A stretch of DNA of 64,000 bases from Bugulina stolonifera (taxonomy: Eukaryota; Bryozoa; Gymnolaemata; Cheilostomatida; Bugulidae): contig OW285187.1 in NCBI GenBank assembly GCA_935421135.1, positions 27,776,429 to 27,840,428 of the forward strand. The letters run 5' to 3'. Below are positions 1 to 11,346 of the stretch, one piece after another. The notes beneath the pieces were generated by a model, which saw only the letters and a list, made by a program, of their open reading frames with translations, did not search any database and was not told the origin of the DNA. The position numbers and the translations under genes were made by a program. The stretch's first letter is position 1. Every line of letters starts with the position of its first letter.

Positions 1-427
1 TTCGGAGAAAAAGAGTGCTGTGCATGCGCATTGCTCTAATATTTCGTCGCATAGCAACCTCGATACAACCTTCTTGGGCATGGGAAATTGTCAATATTGT
101 AGTACTTCTACTAGTGTTGTTCTGTTTACTTAACAATCAGATGACTTTAGCTCATTGAGGTCTTCTGAAAGTTTCACACAAAGTAGGCAGTTTATTAAGC
201 CATTATTGGCCAAAATAATCCAAGGTTTAAAAACTATTTGCTTTAAAAAGACCAAGAAGGCTGAGACACATTTAACTGCATGTAGACAGTAGAAGAAATA
301 CACACATTTATCCAATATACACTTACAGACGCACCAGAGGCCTAGAATAAACAAATACGGACAAGAACCTAAAGTGGAAGAGTGAGATATTTTTTATAAT
401 ATTACACAGTAAAGCAATACAACAGTG
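1..427. other. Upstream region of CFAP144
   Basis: There is no convincing coding exon here. The segment lies directly upstream of the CFAP144 start codon and probably contains its promoter and 5' UTR. The only recognisable element is an RFX-like half-site, listed separately. The window edge cuts the region, so anything further upstream is unseen. Confidence 0.5.
46..58. promoter_or_regulatory. Possible X-box (RFX) half-site upstream of a cilium gene
   Basis: The bases GTCGCATAGCAAC contain a good right half (ATAGCAAC) of the RFX-factor X-box, while the left half is poor. RFX factors are known to drive many cilium genes, and the next gene downstream is CFAP144, which makes the site plausible. 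It lies about 370 bp before the ATG. A single half-site can easily occur by chance. Confidence 0.25.
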
Positions 428-1554
428 ATGGCAGGAAAAGCAGCAGGAAAAGAAAAGGAACCTATGAACTTCGTACATAAAAATGCGATTTTGTGTGAAA
501 CTGTTGGAAAAGAAAATAGGACACAGAAGCTTTACACAAACTATAGTATCAACCCATTTAAGACTTGTAAGTATCGTATGCATTGGTCATAATTTGAAAT
601 ATTTTACCTAAAGTAAAACACGATATTCATATTGTATTGGAATGGATTATGATCTTCAAGAAACAACAGCTAAAAGAGGGAATTATGTCCATCACTTGGT
701 GTTTCCACTAAAACTACTGATAACAGCATTGATGCTGTGTCAAACAGAATAAGAATTTTACCTGTAAGTGTATGTCTATTTGTGGAAAATTTTTCTGGAG
801 TTCTATTAGTCACTACAAACCAAGTAGCAAAGTAAAATCAACATGTACATGTATATTACTAATAATATCATATTAGTTATTAATTCACATAATAGGCCAG
901 TGTCCAGTGATAGTTCACTTTCAGTAAGCTAACTTGAAAATTCCTCCAGATGACGAATAGTTACTAGAATGTAAAGCACTTTTGAATGTTTGCAGTGCAT
1001 GTAATAGCTGGAAAACCCAACTCTAAATATGACAGTGAGGATGGTGAGGAAGATCCTCATTTCAAAAAAATAATAGAAAGAGCAAATCAAGAACCTACAA
1101 AGAAGTTTACTACCCCCCAAACTGAAGCCCAAGAGATCGGTTGGGTGACCAGACCACTGGTAAGTAGATCACCTCAACTTTTTGTTACAAAGTCACTTCA
1201 CTGAGATCCAAGATACTACTCATAAACATATTTCATTACACGTCAGAGTTGGCAAGACATTATTTTTGGAAGATAAGAAATAAATTGAGAGAGGGCAACT
1301 TATGATCAATAAGAACTTGTCCTCTCCTGATTCACTTCTCAAAGTTAGAGACAAATTGGAAGAGGACAAATTCTTGAGTGCTCATACTACCACAAAGCTT
1401 GTTATTAGCACCAGCTTTCCATCCTTTACAGCTAGAGAAAGACAGGGGAGATAGAAGGCTCAACTTTCCAAGGCAAATGTCAGAAATGACCAAATATATG
1501 GAGACATTCTGGAGGATAGAAGAGGCAAAGAAGATAAACACAGATGCCTCATAA
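428..1554 (+). CDS. CFAP144: CFAP144 (FAM183) homologue, cilia- and flagella-associated protein
   Basis: Three exons: 428-566, 996-1159 and 1432-1554. All introns are GT-AG and the phases close to give 141 aa, near the family's usual length of about 135. Exon 1 starts at ATG 428 and encodes the family-typical N-terminus (MAGKAAGK..., then FVHKNAILCETVGKENR...). Exon 2 carries the hallmark PQTEAQEIGW at about residues 87-96, followed by TRPL. Exon 3 has DRRLNFPR...EMTKYMETFWR. Family knowledge: a small protein of the axoneme of motile cilia. The gene is convergent with EBP2, and the two stop codons lie 388 bp apart. Intron 2 holds relics of a hairpin element. I see no frameshift or missing segment. 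Recognition is from remembered family sequence, but the match runs through all three exons. Confidence 0.9.
1262..1380. repeat. Decayed hairpin (MITE-like) copies in CFAP144 intron 2
   Basis: The stretch AAATTGAGAGAGGGCAACTT followed by ATGATCAATA closely matches the right arm of the hairpin element at 20913-21025. Next to it, AAGAACTTGTCCTCTCC pairs imperfectly with GGAAGAGGACAAATTCTT near 1361-1378. The block looks like one or two degraded copies of that element family lying wholly inside the intron. Confidence 0.5.
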
Positions 1555-1942
1555 CTAGACTAAACTAGAGGTCTTGTTTTGTTGTAGCATAACTATTTCA
1601 GATCAATCAGTGTTACTCACAACACCTACAAGTAACATTACTGAATTAAAAACTCATTTCTTTTTCTTTCATTAAAAGAGAAACATCATGGTTATGGTAT
1701 ATCATTTTATTACTGAATCTGGACGAATACATTATTGTAATTCTGTCAGTTGTTAGTTGTTGCTAACTACTAGTATATTTTATAGAGTAAGTAAACTGTT
1801 ACCATTGAATATTTAAAAAGTGTATTTTTATATTTAAATATATAATATATACAGTCAATTAGACACTGCACTTGTAGAAACTAACATACAGTGTCAAAAT
1901 ATAAAAGTTTAAGTTGATTATTGTTATTTAAATGTTAATGAC

Positions 1943-4900
1943 TTATTTCTTACGGGCTTTCATACTTTGTCGTTTTGATTTACCGGGTCTGGCATTCTTT
2001 GGATTCTTACCCTGCAACAAGAGTGTATAGAATAAATAATGACACATTCTGTCACTTGACAATCTATACTAAAATCCACTTTTAGAAGCAACCCACGAAT
2101 GGCAGATTATAATCAACACGACGAATATACATGTACAATTAACTGAAATGCAATCAGATCATTGAAAAATGACAATGAATATATATGAAATACAACTTAC
2201 TGAAAAGAAATCAAATCATCGGGGAAAAGACATACATGGTATTCTGTACTGAAACAATGTTCATCTTCACTTTTCTGTTACTACTGTACACCATTTCTTA
2301 CACGGTCTCAGAGAAGAGAGCACAACTCCCAATTTAAAGTAGTGGCCATTGCTTACCTTAGCACGGTTAGGAGCCTTGCTGTTCTTACTAACACTAAAGT
2401 CTCTACTGTCATTATAACTGGCTTTACTGTTACCCTTGCTTCTCTTCTTCTGTCCACCAAAACCGAACTTCTTGTTTTTCCATTCTCTCTTCTTGTTAGA
2501 CCTAAACAACAATATTACCATGTGAACCAGATCTTAGGTAGACGTCCTGCACAAATAAAAGCATAATGTTGAAGACGTGGTTATGCGTATGTTCAATGCA
2601 GCCTCTCTTATTCAGGTTTGTTGTATTTCTGCTACTATAGGCAGAGTTGTGTCCTCTTGCCCACACTGGATCAGCTAATGCTATTCAATGCTGCTCTGAA
2701 CGCATCCGCTTGCTTTGTCTAACAGAGAAATTTCTTGAATTCAAGCTGTTTACGTAGGAAGAGTACAACTGGGAAACTAATGATATCACAGAATTCACTA
2801 AATATATACAATGTGCAAGTTTTTGAATTAGTTGAAGACGGCCTAGACTGTAGAGCTGTACTCTGCACCTGCTTGATTCTCACACCTACATAAATTTCAA
2901 GTTCATCAATATTTTGGGATGAGGGTAATCCATTACCTGGGTGCATCTTTAGTGTTTTTACCACCTTTGGCTCCTTTATTAGCCATCGATGCTAACTTAT
3001 CACCCTCCAGGAAATCTAGCTTATCCTGTTGCCCTGTAACATAGATATAATAATGTGTACAAATGCAGTACCTCCAGAGATATCCATAAGATAAGGCAAG
3101 ACGCTAAATGCACAACACAAACCTTTCCTGTATTTCTTCACCTGCTCCAGCATATCTCTCTTGTCCTTCTGCCTGGACTTGAGTACTTCCACTTGCACCT
3201 TTCAACACAGGGAGAGTACCGAGTTACAATTGAAGCAATTATCATAGTTGTAGCACATAACATGCCTATAACAATACTAACATGTAGCTGCAGAACCAAT
3301 GTATAACTTGTCTTACCTTTTTACCCATTTTCTTTAGCTCTCTCATCTTTTTTGCTTTTTCCGATCTCTCGGCAGCTAAACTTTTAGACAGAAGTTTTTC
3401 TCTTACCTAGAAAATGACAGTTATACAATGACACATCTAATGTGCAAGGGTAACACATCTACATGTACATTGTAAATGTAGCACATCTAATGGGTAACTG
3501 TAGCACTACTTATGTATAAATATTGCACAGCTGATGTGTAATATAGTATAAATAATGTGCAAATATAGCACAACTAGGTACACAAATATACACATCTGAT
3601 ATACAGTGGAACTTGCTTGATTCAAACTCCAAGGGACCACCATAATTGGTTTGAATTATGTGACCCTTCAATTTATATGACTTGGATACCTGTTTGAAAA
3701 ATAATGGGTAACTGAAGCACTAATAATGTGTAAATATGGCACAAAACATGTGTATATATAGCATTTTATAATGTGTAAATATAGCACAAAAAATGTGTAA
3801 ACATAGCATTTATAACGTGTCAATATAGCCGAACTAATGTGTAAATATAGCACAACTAATGCACAAACCAATTTCATGTGATCATCAGACTTCACCATCT
3901 GTGCAAAATAATCCTCCGGTCTCTTAGTGGGCACACTTAGCTTGTGCAGTCTAGGAATAGCTTGCAAAACTGACTTTTCTGCTTGTCTATAGCTAAGAAG
4001 ATAGATATCATGTGAGTGCACATACATACAGCATGTACATGTATAATATTGCTCTAACATACACAGTATGGCATGGTACAGCAGGCCTAAGTAGCAACAA
4101 AAAGCTAAGAGCAAGTGATTTAAATCTACAATATATAAACACATGTTCAAAGTCTCATTGCTATTATACTATGATGGACAAACAGAGATTCAAACATGTA
4201 CTACAGAGTAATGGGTGGTATAAGATCATAGTTTATAGATATTTACAAATTGAGTTCTCTTTTGAAATCATCATGGACTGCACTTTCATCTTCCGTCTCA
4301 TCTGTGGTCTCAGGAGTAATACTGACATCTAACCTCTCCACCCAAGGCAATTGTGTTTTAGTAAAAGACTTCAGCTTTGTTTCTAGACCAGTCTACAATA
4401 AGAAGCAGTCTTACTGTATAAGAAAAATGCAACTAAACATTCGTGGGGTGTCGTCACATCAAACAAAAGAAGCCTCTCCAATCATGTAATAATATTCTTA
4501 TAGCTACAATATTGTATCACCATCATAACACATGTCAGTCAATGTTACATAGTATAGCGCCACAGGACAAGATCCGACATGAAATGGAGACTTGGTTGCC
4601 TTTGTATAATGCACTGTTGGTATTACTGCGTATACTTACAACATCATTGGCGTATGTCTCTTTTGGAGTTATCTCCTTATATGTTCCAGATTGAAGTTCT
4701 CCTCTAGCAAAAGCTTTTTGTAACTACAATGAAAGACAGTTTTGTTCTTCTGTAGGAGAAAGCCTACTGGATGGATAGTAGTAAGTAGTAACACACATCT
4801 GGTTACATTAGAGCAATACAGAGAACATTGGAATAGCATTATTCAGTCTATTGCTTTTCGCATTCTTGATAGGAGGATGAATAAACATTAGTACGTATAG

Positions 4901-5047
4901 GACTTGAGCAATATATTATGTAAATTGCTAGAGAGACACAGTCATGTTTAGAGTGAAATGGGACCAAACCTCTTCATCTGAATCAAGGATTTCCTCCTCA
5001 GAAGACGACTCTTCTTGTAGTTGATTTTGCTGCTTCATTATTGTCAT
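1943..5047 (-). CDS. EBNA1BP2: EBP2 / EBNA1BP2 homologue, nucleolar rRNA-processing protein
   Basis: Nine exons on the minus strand: 5047-4970, 4723-4640, 4392-4247, 3992-3869, 3406-3317, 3198-3123, 3033-2937, 2501-2357 and 2011-1943. They join in frame to 302 aa (human about 306). Landmarks in order: an acidic N-terminus (ESSSEEEILDSDEE); LQKAFARGEL; LPWVERLDVSITPE; DDFKRELNFYRQAEKSVL; PTKRPEDYFAQMVKSDD; AAERSEKAKKMRELKKMGKK; LDFLEGDK; WKNKKFGFGGQKKRSKGN; and a basic tail ending MKARKK-stop. Family role: pre-rRNA processing and assembly of the large ribosomal subunit in the nucleolus, matching the lysine/arginine-rich C-terminus. Intron 4 contains a minisatellite. Exon 7/intron 7 differs from the paralogue at 11347-13907. 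The start is the first in-frame ATG; another ATG three codons later could be used instead. Confidence 0.95.
1996..4670. repeat. Segmental duplication, copy 1 (EBP2 exons 2-9)
   Basis: This block is repeated in the same orientation at about 11400-13778. The part from about 3417 to 4670 is nearly identical to 12445-13778, introns included. The 3' part is clearly more diverged. Homology stops inside exon 2 at about 4670. Confidence 0.85.
3480..3868. repeat. Intronic minisatellite in EBP2 intron 4
   Basis: Degenerate repeats of about 22 bp built on AATGTGTAAATATAGCACAA recur through this intron. They start with TAGCACATCTAATGGG-type variants and become more regular after about 3720. The same array is present, longer, in the paralogue. 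Confidence 0.7.
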
Positions 5048-7500
5048 TTCTTGTGAATTCTAAAATCTGAAGAAAAATATTTTTCTTAGTAAAATGTTCA
5101 ATCAATATGATTAACGATATCTTACAGTTTATTGATATAGACAAACAATCAATAAGTATATCACATACTTGTAGGTCATTAGTTTATCAGCCAACAAGAT
5201 TTAAAATAGGAGCATTTTTGTTCACATTGTGTGACAAAATAAGCTGTTAAACAGTTGTGTTACTCAAGATTCACCATTGCAGAAACAGTCAAGTTAAGCA
5301 TGTGGGGGTGGCATAAATAAAACCAATTCAGTGGGCCTACAAAGACTACTTTGTTATGCCAGTATAAAATATATGCTCCATTCCAAGTTCATGTAGCCTA
5401 CTAGTCTATGATTACGGGCAAGAAGACGCGTTGGCTTCGCCAAAGTAAACGATTGAAAATTTAGACAAACGGTAGGCTAGATCATTTTTACGTGAAAATT
5501 CTGACCCAACCAAGCAACATAGTCAGGGCGGAGAAAATTTGTAATACATGTAGGCTATTTATTGGTCTTTGCTTGCATTCAACAAAGTTAGTAACGGTCA
5601 TTGTCGTGGTCAAAGCGTGTTAGGCTGTAGGCTACACCTGCATGTTCGTATTAGTTTTAAAACCATATAGCAATCCGCTCCCTCAAATAAATACAGTTGT
5701 TATTGTCCTGAGCATGGTTGTAGAGATATGTGAAATCCCTGGCAACGGAACAGCCTAATTTAACTTATTAATCGTCTTGTGATTTCATTTGGAAATCCTA
5801 ATCATGATCATGATGATAATTTTCAAATTGCACTCAAAATAAAATAGTATAGTTGATGCCTATTTCTTTGTCACCAATCTTCTTACTCCTTTCTTTGTAC
5901 TTATCGTTCTGATCGCTTTAAAATTGATTTGCAATTAGTTTTAAGTTATAATAATAGATAAAAACAATATTAAAAGAAAACTAAATAAACATTATATTAA
6001 TAGTTAACATTTTACTAATCAATAAAAAATTATTAATATTATAATTATTATTAATTATAAAAAAAAATAAAACACATTGACATTCGAATTGATTGTTATT
6101 GAAGCCTCTACTCTATCCAAACGAATTTTTATTTTATTGATGCTTTGAAGTTTTCAAAATTTGGCTTAAATCACTTACATATAGACCTAAATATAATATA
6201 GGGATAGCTACAAGTTTTAACTATAAGATGAATAATATTATATATGATAATGATTTGAATGTTGTTAGTTGGTAGCATAAAAATATTTTGTAATTTTATT
6301 TTATAACTAAACGCATGGAAGGAAGCACTCCTGTAGTAGACGCTATGATTTTTATAGATGTGGGATTCTTACTTTTAGACGGTGCTTTATCAAGGAAGAT
6401 TTTTTTAAAAGATTTGCATACAAGAATTTTATTTTAATAATCAATTTTGTAAAATTATTTGAATATAAACCAATAAACACGTTTTTTAATATAGTATTTT
6501 GAAATTATAGCTTTGCGGATAGCAATTCAAAGTTTTTATAATAATTTCGAAAATGTAAATCACAAGAGAACATAACATGTGTCGAAAAATTATAGTATAA
6601 CGTATTTATAGCGACATGCACTACCAAGTACCATGTAAACACATAATTGCTTCGTGGAAGCAAGAAGTAAATCAAACACAATCAGCTATAACTATGTCGT
6701 GTTATTTATATGATTTTAATATCATGCAACTAAGCTACTGAGTGTACAGTGAATCTACTAGTACTATTGTTGCATATAAATAGTGACAATTAGTATATTT
6801 AAGAGTTGTCCACTCTTGTGCACCTGAGAGAATGTAACTCCTCACTAAAATTGATTGGCTGACTGTAGATAGGACCGGTATATATAGGAGAGGAGTACCT
6901 ACACTGTAGAGTAGTCCCAGTAGAGAGATAGATAGACAGATACCTAGAGTAAACTGTGAAAATGAGGCATGGAGAGACAGCAGTATAGACTGTCGACATA
7001 CCTGTAGATAAGTCACATAGTGACAAGAGTGGACGACTACATAGACGTTACACGTACATATTATACAAATGTATAAGCTAGCGGAAAACACGAAAATGAA
7101 AGAAAAACTACAAAATAGAAAACCAAATAAAAACCAATAAAACACTAAAACAAAAACACTAAAAACTAATCTAAACTACAATAGTGTGGAGCGTGTGGAG
7201 TGTAGGTGGATCGTAGGCTACCCAGTAACTCATATCAATGCGTACTAAGGAGTAAGGATATATGCGGAACAACTATCTCGTTGTAGACCTTGGAATAGAG
7301 ACGACACCGCCACATCCTAGACCGCAGAACCAGAACCTACGCCACACAGCTTACTACATTGGAGATCAAGGTGCTAACAAAGGACCTACAGACAGCGTAC
7401 TACTACTACCTACTACGTACAGCTGGTGAGTCCTGAGTACTTTGGCTCCAATTAAATGTTATAACTGACAATACCAAAACCCCCAATTTTAGTTATAACA
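5048..7500. other. Intergenic, AT-rich, no gene seen
   Basis: No exon with recognisable protein similarity was found. The stretch 5930-6080 is almost pure A/T. The part from about 6880 to 7440 is less AT-rich and includes TATATATAGG near 6890, but I could not identify its ends or any coding content. The 136-codon minus ORF near 6735-7145 is low-complexity and unlike any protein I know. Confidence 0.5.
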
Positions 7501-7505
7501 CTATG

Positions 7506-7690
7506 CAGGGGCGTAGGTTAGAAAAATTCAGTGGGGAGGCAGAAAGTTTAACTGGATGGGAGGAGGTGCGGAAATCAAGCAAATATAAAGGGAAACAGTA
7601 CCCAATTTTCAAAAGTAGTGTCTTTGGGCCACTTTATTTTGGCAACAGGGGTGGCAGTGCCTCCCTGCTGCTCCCTAAAATACGCCCCTG
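7506..7690. mobile_element. MITE, CAGGGGCGTA-ended family, 185 bp
   Basis: The element starts CAGGGGCGTA and ends TACGCCCCTG, a perfect 10-bp terminal inverted repeat. It is flanked by CTATG at 7501-7505 and again at 7691-7695, a 5-bp target-site duplication. Its right subterminal part (CAAAAGTAGTG, GGCCACTTTATTTT) resembles the right end of the larger element at 44606-45905, so the two belong to one family. No coding capacity, so it must be moved in trans. The TIR recalls hAT-like ends, but a 5-bp duplication is unusual for hAT. Confidence 0.8.
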
Positions 7691-7695
7691 CTATG

Positions 7696-10004
7696 ATATC
7701 CACCACATTGAGCTGTGCATTGTTGAAAGAAACTTATTGAATGATAATTGATACATAGCATTATAGACCTGTAGCTTGGCTAACTACATGTACATGGTAG
7801 CGGCGATAGTGGCAGGAACAGTAAAATAGACCACTCATCAGGTAGAAAGGCTAATCATCAGAACATTTGTCATTTGCAGCCTATACTTCTGAATGTGAAC
7901 ATAATGGCTCTAGAGATGAGTTTTGACAGAATCGATATAATTGTAGATGTGCAGTCAGTTCAGGCAATCTTTAGTATGTGTTGAATAATGTAGCAGATGC
8001 AACAAAATTTTTTTCATGCGGCACACGCTTTAAATGGTTTTAGTATCCAGAACTGAAATTAACTCAATAGTTAATTGCAGTGAGTAACAAAATAATATTA
8101 GCTAGTAGAGGTAGAGCAAGGTCTTGTTGTCAATAAATTTCATATTCGATATCCTGCTTCTTCTCTTTTTTTCACTATACAGTAATTACTGATAATGTTG
8201 TCATCAACTACTATTTATACTTTAAGAGTTCTGGCCATGTTTTTATATAATGATGTATTTTTAGCAAGGAAATTATTTTTGAGCAGTCAGAGACTTGTTT
8301 CAAATCCACGAAAACACCAGTCCCTGACTGGGGTTTGAACCCGGGGCCTCTACGCTATAGTATGCTATAGTATGTTATATAACAGTCTATTAATACGTTG
8401 TATGATGTGCCATGCCACGACCCTTTTGCAAATACCATCATACATGACAAGTTGGGCTGACATCAAAGAGGGAGAGTTTTTCCATGTGCGAAACAACCGA
8501 CTCTTTGACTGCTAATTGCTCAATTACCTAAAATGTTTTGTTTTTTAACAATGATCACCACACTTTATGGGCTGTCTGCTGTGGGCATAGTTCTCAGTTA
8601 CATGTACATGTAGTTACAAACTAAGCTGGTGAAGAACGGTTTTACTTCAAGTACATGTACTAGGTTGCTACAAATACTAGTATACCGAGTCTCAGACTAA
8701 AACAACCATGATGTCTCATAGAATTGTGAAGATAATATACAATAAAATAATATTAATGTAAATTGTTGTAATTAGTTTGGAGGCTGTTACATATCCTGAC
8801 TGATTGTAACAAATCTGGTCACTGTTGTGTTTTGAGGTGGACCATGAAGAAACATTAATTACTATCTGATACTGTGTATGGCCATGAGTTACTATCTTTT
8901 ACTATCCATTGCAAAACAAACAAAAGTTCTTCATTTAAATAGTTGGAGAAACGAAGCTTGCATAGCATTAATAAACAAAATAGCTCCAAAGCACATTATA
9001 TCATATAAACATTGTATGTACAAGCTGCCAGCTTGGTAGTCAGCTTGCATCTCTATTATAAGTCACCAAAATAGCAAATAAAAGTTATTAATAACTAGAA
9101 TTCCAAACTGGGAGGATTTGCAAGAGTTGGGGAATTTGCAGGAGATTGTCATGTAGTTGATTTCAAAAGACGATAATTCAGGCAAAGATTTATAGTATTT
9201 TGACATGCATTGATTGTATCATGGAACAGAATTAATTACATTTTAGTCACCCCATTTTTGTGATGTCATCATATGCTACTCTATTATTTGTTTTCAACAC
9301 ATAATTGTAATATTGTAAACAGCCACACGTATTTCCATGGTAGTAGTATTATAAGTAGCATAGTAAAAAACAAAAACTAATCACCAGAGTCTTGATTCGA
9401 AACATTGTACAGCCTAGTAATAATGAGTAAATACTTTTACAATTGCCACCTAATACCATGAATTGTAGTCTAATAATACTACCTGAATTGAAGTTATAAT
9501 CATGCCACTGTTTTGTTTGTTATACACAATTGTGTGTTGGGAATGAGTTAGCAGGTGATTAAGCTATCTTTAGGTAACTGTATAATATACAGTATATACA
9601 GTATTGCTAAGGTGTTCTCCCAGGCATAACTCTGAGCTGCACTGATGAGGTGTTAAACACCAAAACAGTACACTGTATGCAGACTGAGTATAATATTAAT
9701 TATTGAGGTCTCTATCATTGAAAGCTATAACAATAGAATATCAGATAAAAATAAAACGTGTTCCAACTTTCCAACAGACGAATTTCACAAAATAAAATCC
9801 TTCTGGTACAAAAATAATTTATCAGACATAATACATTGGTATGCTTTCTATAAAGGGTAGATAAAGGTAATTGTAATCACATGTTCTGTTTTTGTCCCTC
9901 CAATATTGGCAGAAAATGTGGTAATATACTAGTCTTGTAGTATAATAATATAGCATGGTATTTTGTATAGAAGCGACATTCTTAGTCACAACCTTGTCTA
10001 TGGC
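7696..10004. other. Intergenic, no gene seen
   Basis: AT-rich sequence with scattered TACATGTA-type words and no recognisable exon. Near 8332-8342 a B-box-like word (minus-strand reading GGGTTCAAACC) occurs without a matching A box, so I do not call a tRNA or SINE there. Confidence 0.5.
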
Positions 10005-10046
10005 TTACTTCTTACGGGCTGTCACTGTCATACTTTGACGCTGACC
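10005..10046 (-). pseudogene. Isolated EBP2 terminal exon (third partial copy)
   Basis: On the minus strand a TTTGCAG acceptor is followed by GGTCAGCGTCAAAG, ending in ACAGCCCGTAAGAAGTAA. This aligns with the last EBP2 exon (1943-2011) but lacks about nine internal codons. The flanking intron, about 10047-10190, is a diverged duplicate of 11401-11545. It may be a remnant of a third EBP2 copy or an alternative distal last exon for the paralogue just upstream. The frame is open in either case. Confidence 0.65.
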
Positions 10047-11346
10047 CTGCAAAGAATGATTGGCCATGGAGCAAACCCATAAGGATACATTCAGTCACCT
10101 AACAGTCGATATCAATTCATCTACTTTTGGAAACAACCCAAGAGTGACAGAAGTTTATTATAATCAGCATGACTATGGATTTTCATTGTAAAGAATGACA
10201 AACTTAACTGTATAAGCATTATCTTACAGGAGAGAATAACTCCAAAAAAACACCCCAGACAAAAACTACATAACTCCAGAACAGACAACTCCAAAGTAAT
10301 AAAATAAACATTGTAGAAGAGAAGTTATCTCCTCAAAGTAAAAGCAACTCCTGAATGAATATCACAGGACCAAACACCCAACACAATACTACAAAAATAA
10401 ACAATACTCTTCAACCACCTGTACAATAAAAGGACTGTGACCACAGAGCAACGTACCACAAGTCACGCCCCTATATTATAGCCCATACAGATATGCCAGA
10501 ATTAACAGTAACAGTTATCCAGTATAATACTGCAGAAATTAGATAGACAACCAAGCTCCCTATGACAGATTGATATAACTGATGTTTTATTGTATACATT
10601 ATATGAATATTTTAGCCAATTAAAAATAAGTTTGATATTGTAATAGCATCACAAAAAGAAAAGACATCATATTATTAGTGGCTTACTGATTTAGTATTTT
10701 AGCATGGTAAGCTGTACATAATAGTATATAGTATATTGATGCTTGAGCTAGTGACATGATTGATATAGATAAATTGAAGTGATAGTCAGCGTATTGTGGA
10801 TTAGATATACATGTGTGGATAACTAATAATTGAACTTGGAATTCTTGGAGGCAAATTGTATACTACTTGTTGGAGTAATTATAATAATCTTGGATATGTG
10901 TTTCCTGATATTGCATTGTGTAGTTTATTGTGGATAAACCAGTGGATAATTTAAGCACGGTGAATTACGAATTGTGTATAATTACAAGAATTGTGTATAA
11001 TTACAACAGTCTTGAGATAGCTATTGGTTAACCGTGAATGTAAATAGTAATAGTGGTATTTGCGTGAATAGACTATTTTTTAGATGCACATTATAGCCTT
11101 GCACTCCTTAGCGACTTGTTTGTGGGCCAAAAGCCGCTATCAGTCTTATTATTTAGAATTAGTTATTTAGTCATACAGGTTGCTGGTCGTCCTTAAGTTG
11201 TCCCATATATACACAGTATTGTTTTGATATATCCTGACTTATTCAAGCGCTCGGACCTCCTAGAGAACCCACGCAGTTACTTCCCTCTTCATAGTTGATA
11301 GAGTGAGAGTGGTGTGCCCCATCATATCTACAACAACCAATACATA
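10047..11346. other. Unidentified ~1.2-kb insert between duplicated EBP2 intron pieces
   Basis: The first about 140 bases (10047-10190) and the bases after 11400 are diverged copies of the same EBP2 intron end. Between them lies about 1.2 kb of unrelated sequence with no protein-like ORF. Its right edge reads ...GGCTCCTATCACA, like the end of an LTR, and a TGTGACCACAG word occurs at about 10436. I found no matching target duplication, so a solo LTR is only a possibility. The tandem words GAATTGTGTATAATTACAA occur near 10970-11005. Confidence 0.4.

Noticed and set aside
3407..3868. Possible CRISPR-like array (regular short repeats) in EBP2 intron 4
   Set aside because: The units are degenerate, contiguous and without unique spacers; the host is a eukaryote. 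It is a minisatellite.
6735..7145. 136-codon minus-strand ORF with many hydrophobic residues
   Set aside because: Low-complexity translation of A/T-rich DNA with no family resemblance and no splice context.
8300..8360. tRNA or SINE head (B-box-like GGGTTCAAACC on the minus strand)
   Set aside because: No A box at the right distance and no cloverleaf could be drawn.
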